Source of the DNA: DASSFZ01 sp036514635
GTDB lineage: Bacteria > Chloroflexota > Anaerolineae > Fen-1058
DNA: 10,567 bases
Direction: 5' to 3'
NCBI GenBank assembly: GCA_036514635.1
Contig: DATBWU010000041.1
Coordinates: 1-10,567, forward strand
Shown: positions 6,429 to 10,567 of the stretch, one piece after another
Numbering within the stretch: position 1 is the first letter of the stretch
How the letters are laid out: each line of letters begins with the position of its first letter
Notes under the pieces: model-generated
Seen by the model: the letters and a program-made list of their open reading frames with translations, nothing else
Database searches by the model: none
What the model was told of the DNA's origin: nothing
Translations under genes and position numbers: made by a program

Positions 6429-7130
6429 CTAAGGTTTCGACCACCATTTAAAGTAATCGATGATGGCGTGTGCATTGTCACTCTCTGCTCCGCCAGAAAA
6501 TCCTACCTCAATTTGCGTGGTATTACCCCCAAAAGCCCTACTTTCCAATTTCAAGGTAACTTGAACAGGAAAGGTAATTCGAACGGGACTTGATGACCTG
6601 TCCACCCAAGAGCCACTTACGTGAGCACAGGGTCCTTGTGATTCATCACACCCAAAAACTCGCGCCCATAGGTAACCGCCTGCTTTGGGATTGGCATGAC
6701 TTACTGATAGGGTGAGTGTGTCCGAAGTCTCTCCAACAATCGTGACGCTAACAAAGTTGGAGTTCGAAGTTGGTTGAGAAGTAGATGGCACAGCCTGCGA
6801 TGGTGTAAGGGTTGGCGGCCTCACTGTGTTTGTTGGTCGCGGTGCAAGAGTAGGCGTTCGAGTGGGCATGGATGTGTCGCTTGGGCGAGGTGTGCGAGTT
6901 GGAGTCTGCGCTAGTGCCGGCGTGCGCGTTGCGGTGAGTGTCGACGTGTGTGTTACGCTCGGCGTCCATGTCGGTGCAGGCATGAATGTGGACAGTGGTG
7001 TCGGAGCAGGTTCAGGTGTCGAAGGCGTGCAGGCAGAGAATATAACGAGGGTAATGGGGAAAACAGCGAAAAGCCGCCTGATTAGGTACCCGAGGCTCGG
7101 ATTCCGATCTAAAACGACAACAGTGGTCAT
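6429..7130 (-). CDS. Predicted lipoprotein with Pro/Thr-rich linker
   Basis: Start ATG 7128-7130 is preferred because AGGAG stands four bases upstream; an in-frame ATG at 7140-7142 would add four residues (numbering below uses it). A hydrophobic signal (about 24-37) ends in FSAC, a slightly atypical lipobox with candidate lipidated Cys38. A long linker of repeated Thr-Pro and Thr-Arg-Thr-Pro units (about 39-125) follows, giving visible degenerate periodicity in the DNA (about 6770-7025). The C-terminal domain (about 128-237) is beta-rich, with Cys165 and Cys172 likely to form a disulfide (CDESQGPC) and a Trp-rich end (DYFKWWSKP). No enzyme motif is seen; an extracellular binding or structural role is plausible. 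Base composition is less GC-rich than in trmFO. Function unknown. Confidence 0.75.
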   Translation of the reverse strand: MTTVVVLDRNPSLGYLIRRLFAVFPITLVIFSACTPSTPEPAPTPLSTFMPAPTWTPSVTHTSTLTATRTPALAQTPTRTPRPSDTSMPTRTPTLAPRPTNTVRPPTLTPSQAVPSTSQPTSNSNFVSVTIVGETSDTLTLSVSHANPKAGGYLWARVFGCDESQGPCAHVSGSWVDRSSSPVRITFPVQVTLKLESRAFGGNTTQIEVGFSGGAESDNAHAIIDYFKWWSKP

Positions 7131-7189
7131 AGGTCTCCTCATTACTGCCGAGAATTTCCCCTACCTGCCCTAATGCACTCTATCGCCAA

Positions 7190-8690
7190 GTGTGCACGCA
7201 AAGGTTGTCAGACTGCTAAGGGCAGGGCCGCGCGTTGGGCGCACAGGGTCTGCCAGTCGCCACTGAGCCAGGCGGCGCGGGCTTTGGCGGTGTGCACGGC
7301 GCCGTCCACCGTCCATTGGGCACCTGGGCGCTTGAGCCGTTGCGTGACGATTTGCTTGCAGCCACTCTCCACCGTGCCACTGCCAATCAAATAGCCGGCA
7401 GCGCGGAACTGATCATAGCCCATGCGGTGGGCGTTGTTGGTAAAGTAAGTCACGGCATGTTGGGCTTCCTCGCAACCGAGCGCCAGCGCCTGACAGGCGC
7501 GAATGACCACCTCGACCTGCCCGTCCCACAGGTGGGTCGTGACCGGCTCTAACCACGCCGCGCGGTCGCGTTCAGACGAGAAGGCCGCGTGGGCGACGCG
7601 CTTCAAGCGGTCTTCGGCGTGATACCAGTCCACAATCTGCACGGCGTGGGGGTAGTGCAGTGCCACCAAGTTCCAAATCCAGACCGCCCCGTCACACACA
7701 AACACCAACTCCGGTGCCAAGTCCGCTCTCACCGCGCAACCGGTGCCCCACAGGAGCTTGCCGAACTCCTCCGCGTCCAGAATGTCACAGTAATACTGCA
7801 TGTTCTTGGCGCGGAGGACAGCTTGCTCTCGGGCGAACTTGTCGCGCTGGCGCGACGAGCGTTGGGATGGTGGCACCGGCTCAGCCTCATACCAGCAGCC
7901 CACTTTCATGTCTCGCCAATCGTCTTGTTTTTCGGGCTTTTTCCCGGCTTTCGGGCGGGGTTCGATCCGCACTTTCGCGGCGTCCAGCGAACCATACAAG
8001 CGCGGCGGCACCGGCGCCGCGTCCCGCAAACGCGCTTGGAGATAGTCTTCATCCTGGCTCTGCTCAATCAAGGCCGTCTCTCGCTCGGCTTGCAAGGCCC
8101 CCAGCGTCTGGGTTTCCGAGCGCACGGTGTTCTCCGAGACATCGAACAAGAGAAACGCTTGCAACCACGCGCGGCTCTCGTCGAACCCGAACTCGATCCC
8201 GGCTAAACCCAAGAGGGCTGCCAGTCCACTGCTCATCGCGCCGGGTTCCAGCCCATACGCTTCATCCAACGGCGCTTTCCCTTGACCACACCGACACCCC
8301 GCGTAGTACGCCCGCTCATAGGTGATCTTCCCGAACACCGTTGTGATCGTGGCGGGACGCCGTCGCTGATAGTGCAAGGTGTCCCCACAGTCGCAGGCAA
8401 TCTCCGCCGCGGGTGTCCCCAGCGCTGAACTTAGAAACAGACTGAGGGCTTGCCCGCCCACCTGCCGCAGCAGTTCACGCAAACCCGTCTCGACATCAGC
8501 GATGGTGAGCGATGACGCACCCGTTTGAATATGTTCGGCTACCTGCGTTTTGAACACTTCCGCAACTTGCCTGGCTAGATTTGTCAGCATTTCGGTGTTA
8601 TAGTCCATGGGGAGCCTCGGGTAGGATGGGTGTTGACCAACCTTCATCTTACCCCAGGCTCGTTTTCCCTGACAACCTTTGCGTGCACAC
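7190..8690 (-). mobile_element. Complete ISKra4-type insertion sequence, 1501 bp
   Basis: The element is bounded by perfect 22-bp inverted repeats, 7190-7211 and 8669-8690, beginning GTGTGCACGCAAAGGTTG. It carries one transposase gene on the minus strand, whose stop codon (7208-7210) lies inside the left repeat. No target-site duplication is visible in the flanks (GCCAA before, AGGCGG after), as reported for some ISKra4-family groups. The last repeat base could be chance, so the ends may be 7191 and 8689. Identical ends and an undamaged gene suggest a functional, fairly recent copy. It lies 28 nt downstream of the methyltransferase stop. Confidence 0.88.
7208..8608 (-). CDS. ISKra4-family DDE transposase
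   Basis: 466 residues, cut-and-paste or copy type DDE transposase of the element around it. The reading frame runs open through the right terminal repeat to 8722, but a start there would lie outside the element. ATG 8606-8608 (MDYNTEMLTN) is preferred because GAGG lies six bases upstream and it is well inside the repeats. Numbering from it, an N-terminal helical region is followed by CxC pairs at 72/74 and 105/107, which look like a zinc-binding knuckle. The acidic triad is probably Asp209 (YGSLDAAKVRIEPR), Asp306 (FVCDGAVWIW) and Glu414 (GSGTVESGCKQIV); DWYHAEDRL and the RLKRPGAQW segment are also typical of this family. No frameshift or stop interrupts it. Confidence 0.9.
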   Translation of the reverse strand: MDYNTEMLTNLARQVAEVFKTQVAEHIQTGASSLTIADVETGLRELLRQVGGQALSLFLSSALGTPAAEIACDCGDTLHYQRRRPATITTVFGKITYERAYYAGCRCGQGKAPLDEAYGLEPGAMSSGLAALLGLAGIEFGFDESRAWLQAFLLFDVSENTVRSETQTLGALQAERETALIEQSQDEDYLQARLRDAAPVPPRLYGSLDAAKVRIEPRPKAGKKPEKQDDWRDMKVGCWYEAEPVPPSQRSSRQRDKFAREQAVLRAKNMQYYCDILDAEEFGKLLWGTGCAVRADLAPELVFVCDGAVWIWNLVALHYPHAVQIVDWYHAEDRLKRVAHAAFSSERDRAAWLEPVTTHLWDGQVEVVIRACQALALGCEEAQHAVTYFTNNAHRMGYDQFRAAGYLIGSGTVESGCKQIVTQRLKRPGAQWTVDGAVHTAKARAAWLSGDWQTLCAQRAALPLAV

Positions 8691-8718
8691 AGGCGGCTTG
8701 ATGTCTTGCAAGTGATAC

Positions 8719-9549
8719 TCACGTGATAGGCGCAGATTGTTTCTCGCCATAAACCATCAGGCTCAGCGTCAAGATATAAGGCTCTGGTGAGGCCAAAAAC
8801 CTGGCGCGCGAAACGCGTATGTTTTCCAACTCTTGCTCTGAAAGCAAACCAACTTTTACCAGCGGCAGCAACCTGTCTGGATCGATCTGCGGCAGGAATG
8901 CTTCTATTCCCACAGCGTCGCTATGAATGGCGATCACTTCTAAATCGAGACTGTGAAAGCCAGCAGATTTGAGAATCTGCCACAACTGCCGTCCAACTCG
9001 TCGATTACCGCCCCGTGCCGCTTGCGCTTGTCCGTATTTTTCCAAAATGCTTGGCCATTCTGGAATAGACGGTTCAATCAGGCCAAACATATCGTCGTCT
9101 ATGTCATAGATCACGAGCTTACCACCCGGCTTGAGAACGCGCCGCACTTCCTTCGCTGCCCCGATAGGATCTGGCAAATGCTGAAATATGAGACGGGCAT
9201 AGGCAAAATCAAAGCTGTTATCTGCCAATCGTGTCTCCATAATCGAGGCTTCAACGAAACAGACTCGGTCGCTTGCTTTGCCCTGCAAATACCTTTCGGC
9301 TTGCTTGATCAGTGAGGGATCAATCTCTAGACACGTCACAGTGCTATGTGGTAATAGCTCTAACAGTTGTTCTGTGATGAAGCCTGGTCCACTTCCCAAT
9401 TCAAGCATTGACACCCCATCTCTTAAGCCAAATCCAGAGAGGGTGCGTGCTTCTTTTTCCCAACCCAAACGGGCTTGAGCCGCTAGCCGCTGAATTTCGG
9501 TATTGCGATCGCGATGTGTATCGCCGACATCGTATGGTTTTGTAGTCAT
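8719..9549 (-). CDS. Class I SAM-dependent methyltransferase (UbiE/MenG-like fold)
   Basis: 276 residues, cytoplasmic. The Rossmann core is complete: motif I MLELGSGPGF (48-57) binds SAM, the acidic Glu75 in CLEID holds the ribose, SFDFAYARLIFQHLPDP (112-128) is the motif IV region and EVRRVLKPGGKLVIYDID (134-151) is motif V/VI. The C-terminal third is less conserved and should set substrate choice, which cannot be read here; a small-molecule or quinone-like acceptor is typical of this type. ATG 9547-9549 has AGGAG nine bases upstream (9559-9563). The gene starts 30 nt after the core of the attC-like site, the arrangement expected of the first gene of an integron cassette. An insertion sequence begins 28 nt after its stop. 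Confidence 0.88.
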   Translation of the reverse strand: MTTKPYDVGDTHRDRNTEIQRLAAQARLGWEKEARTLSGFGLRDGVSMLELGSGPGFITEQLLELLPHSTVTCLEIDPSLIKQAERYLQGKASDRVCFVEASIMETRLADNSFDFAYARLIFQHLPDPIGAAKEVRRVLKPGGKLVIYDIDDDMFGLIEPSIPEWPSILEKYGQAQAARGGNRRVGRQLWQILKSAGFHSLDLEVIAIHSDAVGIEAFLPQIDPDRLLPLVKVGLLSEQELENIRVSRARFLASPEPYILTLSLMVYGEKQSAPIT

Positions 9550-9579
9550 GGTCTGTTACTCCTGCGTATGGGGTATGCC

Positions 9580-9706
9580 GCCTAACGTTTGGCATCAGGC
9601 GCGGGGCGGGTGATAAAGACTCCTTCGCGGGCAAGACACGCCAGAACAACCAGAGCCTTCGCTGGGGCGCGGCGTTAGCCCCGTCGCCTGCATGCCGGTG
9701 TTATGC
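9580..9706 (-). other. Integron attC-like recombination site
   Basis: Read on the minus strand, the 127-nt segment begins GCATAAC (9706-9700, one mismatch to RYYYAAC) and ends with a canonical core GTTAGGC (9586-9580). Inside the cores, after 3- and 4-nt unpaired spacers, GGCAT, CAGGCG and CGGGGC on the left pair perfectly with GCCCCG, CGCCTG and ATGCC on the right. On the left arm only, a G (9691) and an A (9684) are left unpaired, six base pairs apart. Classical attC sites carry two extrahelical bases at this place and spacing. The pairing continues outside the cores (GCC/GGC). A 70-nt variable region (9608-9677) forms the tip. Recombination would cut between G9586 and T9585. The first extrahelical base differs from the usual one. 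No integrase gene is in the window. Confidence 0.78.
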
Positions 9707-9750
9707 GGCTCATTGACCTGAATTCGTCACCCCGCTTAGGTGATCACTGA

Positions 9751-9772
9751 ACTTTCCAAGCTTTTGGAAAGT
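9751..9772. terminator. Perfect 9-bp hairpin downstream of the membrane gene pair
   Basis: ACTTTCCAA (9751-9759) and TTGGAAAGT (9764-9772) form a perfect 9-bp stem with a 4-nt loop, 48 bases beyond the stop of the 134-aa membrane protein and before the attC-like site. No T-run follows on the minus strand, so a factor-independent terminator is only one option. The rest of 9710-9819 holds a small GTGATCAC palindrome (9740-9747) and no gene. Confidence 0.4.
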
Positions 9773-9819
9773 CGGCTGAAGATTGGTTTGGGCAAAACAA
9801 GTGAACTTCTCTTCACGTA

Positions 9820-10224
9820 CTATGCAAAGCCTGTTTCCTTTACTACCCCAGCCCGATCTTCTTGGCCAGCCAGAACACCTTGCATCATCTTGCGCTGGCC
9901 CACCAGCACACATGCCCAGCCAGGCACGGAGAAGAACATTGAAAGTATAGCCGCACCAGTTGCGGCAAGAAGATTATGCGCTGTAGGATCGGAACTTAGC
10001 ATATTGCCTGGAGGGCCACCAATGCCACACGCAAACCATGCGCCAAAGAATAAGAACATGTAGCCGACCATGCTCCATCTTGTAGCCGAGCGTAGGTAGC
10101 CTCTCGCCAGAGCGTGATACTTTAGCCAAGTCCATACGACTAGCGTGAATAGGACGGCAGCGACTGTCCCAAATGTGCCAAAGTAAAGCCACATCCAAAT
10201 GGGGTGAGTTACTGGGAAGTTCAT
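9820..10224 (-). CDS. Three-helix integral membrane protein, unknown
   Basis: 134 residues. The frame is open further upstream to 10266, but ATG 10222-10224 is clearly the start: AGGAG stands eight bases before it and it lies 4 nt after the stop of the preceding gene. Predicted membrane helices are at about 9-33, 51-68 and 84-109; the rest is short basic loops (KYHALARGYLR) and a charged C-terminal tail (about 110-134). Gly/Pro-rich GIGGPPGN (67-74) links helices two and three. No heme, metal or catalytic signature is evident. It is tightly coupled to the 62-residue membrane protein gene, so the two may work as a complex. Composition is less GC-rich than in the core genes to the left. Function unknown. 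Confidence 0.7.
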   Translation of the reverse strand: MNFPVTHPIWMWLYFGTFGTVAAVLFTLVVWTWLKYHALARGYLRSATRWSMVGYMFLFFGAWFACGIGGPPGNMLSSDPTAHNLLAATGAAILSMFFSVPGWACVLVGQRKMMQGVLAGQEDRAGVVKETGFA

Positions 10225-10228
10225 TCGA

Positions 10229-10417
10229 TCAACTCCTTGCCTTGCGACCATAGAACAGGCCACCAAGGACCATCAATAGGGCGCCGATTGGAGGGGTAAA
10301 TCCAAGGAGTATTACGAGTATTCCCTCGGTCGGCGTCAATGGATAGGGCAAAGGAATACCCACCAGAGCCCATAGGAAGGGTAGGGTCGTATGGACGAAC
10401 AGTAAGAAAACCCCCAC
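10229..10417 (-). CDS. Small two-helix membrane protein, unknown
   Basis: 62 residues from GTG 10415-10417, the only usual start codon in this frame downstream of the transposase tail. Two membrane helices are predicted, about 2-23 (VFLLFVHTTLPFLWALVGI) and 32-56, joined by a Pro-rich loop (PLPYPLTPTE), with a basic end (GRKARS). No Shine-Dalgarno sequence precedes the GTG, so the start is uncertain. The frame stays open to the window edge, but that part overlaps a better-supported reading of another gene. The stop lies 4 nt before the ATG of the 134-residue membrane protein, which suggests a two-gene unit. Function unknown. Confidence 0.5.
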   Translation of the reverse strand: MGVFLLFVHTTLPFLWALVGIPLPYPLTPTEGILVILLGFTPPIGALLMVLGGLFYGRKARS

Positions 10418-10433
10418 GGAGAAAAACGGGTGC

Positions 10434-10481
10434 TGTATACCGTAGCCGTGAAATCCGTGAGTGTATACCCAAGCCGTGAAA
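10434..10481. repeat. Two 20-bp direct repeats, 28-bp period
   Basis: TGTATACCGTAGCCGTGAAA (10434-10453) and TGTATACCCAAGCCGTGAAA (10462-10481) differ at two central bases and are separated by 8 bp. They lie in the 68-bp gap between the transposase tail and the 62-residue membrane gene. The period is not a multiple of three, which speaks against protein-coding repeats. They could be paired sites for a regulator of the membrane genes or sites belonging to the end of the neighbouring insertion sequence. Confidence 0.6.
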
Positions 10482-10485
10482 GCCT

Positions 10486-10567
10486 CTAATCTGGAGGTGG
10501 CAACCGATAACTCAACAACTCCTCCAAGCTCCAGAGGTGATCGGTTAATCCCGCCGCCATAGCCGGC
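10486..10567 (-). CDS. C-terminal end of a transposase (cut by the window edge)
   Basis: Only the last 26 codons and the stop TAG (10486-10488) are present; the gene enters from the right edge. The peptide reads PAMAAGLTDHLWSLEELL, then SYRLPPPD. From memory this PAMAAGLTDH-W-ELL tail is common at the C-terminus of DDE transposases of several small insertion sequences, including IS1-like ones; the exact family cannot be fixed from 26 residues. Its presence would explain the accessory character of this end of the window. Whether the gene is intact beyond the edge is unknown. Confidence 0.6.
   Translation of the reverse strand, partial: PAMAAGLTDHLWSLEELLSYRLPPPD

Noticed and set aside
6770..7025. 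Degenerate tandem DNA repeats
   Set aside because: They are the codons of the Thr-Pro linker of the lipoprotein, with synonymous variation, not a non-coding repeat array.
7143..7189. attC half-site in the left flank of the insertion sequence
   Set aside because: CATTAGGGC on the minus strand is only distantly like GTTAGGC and has no pairing partner.
7589..8325. Two plus-strand frames of over 200 codons within the insertion sequence
   Set aside because: They are the complement of the transposase gene, whose DDE residues and zinc knuckle are intact.
7181..8700. Target-site duplication around the insertion sequence
   Set aside because: I compared the bases next to both repeat ends and found no matching pair of direct repeats of useful length.
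8609..8722. Transposase start upstream of 8608, out to 8722
   Set aside because: The frame is open but crosses the terminal inverted repeat (8669-8690) and would begin in host flank; ATG 8606-8608 has GAGG at good spacing.
10418..10567. Extension of the 62-aa membrane gene to the window edge (112 codons without stop)
   Set aside because: The same DNA read one frame over gives a recognisable transposase tail ending at 10486, no start codon lies in the extended frame, and the 28-bp direct repeats break frame.

Overview
The window looks like a chromosomal segment of a GC-rich, non-model bacterium, most likely a member of the Chloroflexota. Three things point that way: envelope lipoproteins with long Pro/Thr-rich linkers, the pairing of a folate-type TrmFO with HflX and a soluble histidine kinase, and promoter spacing that predicts leaderless mRNAs. 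No rRNA or marker gene is present, so the assignment is inference.

Bases 1-6343 look like ordinary chromosome. An intergenic stretch with several hairpins and a tandem CTTGGTG repeat leads to a promoter that abuts a conserved gene of unknown function (229-993, +). All later genes lie on the minus strand. Read in their own direction, a block starts at trmFO (tRNA m5U54 methylation) and continues with an M28 zinc-peptidase or glutaminyl-cyclase-like lipoprotein. It then has a cytoplasmic sensor histidine kinase whose TTG start overlaps the peptidase stop, a repeat-bearing 96-bp gap, hflX (ribosome-associated GTPase), and a 67-residue two-helix membrane protein 11 nt after hflX. trmFO has a -10 box 7 nt from its GTG start and a perfect 17-bp palindrome touching that box.

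Bases 6344-10567 look accessory: less GC-rich by eye, with mobile-DNA signatures at three places. A Pro/Thr-linker lipoprotein (6429-7130) is followed by a complete ISKra4-type insertion sequence (7190-8690, perfect 22-bp terminal inverted repeats, intact 466-aa transposase). Next come a class I SAM methyltransferase (8719-9549), a structure with the properties of an integron attC recombination site (9580-9706), a closely spaced pair of small membrane-protein genes (9820-10224 and 10229-10417), and at the right edge the last 26 codons of what looks like another transposase.

The attC-like site is the most notable find. Its right core is the canonical GTTAGGC, its arms pair over about 26 bp, and two bases are left unpaired on one side at the spacing known from classical attC sites. 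The methyltransferase starts 30 nt after the core, as a cassette gene should. No integron integrase and no second attC lie in the window; where the methyltransferase cassette's own attC would be expected, the insertion sequence sits instead.
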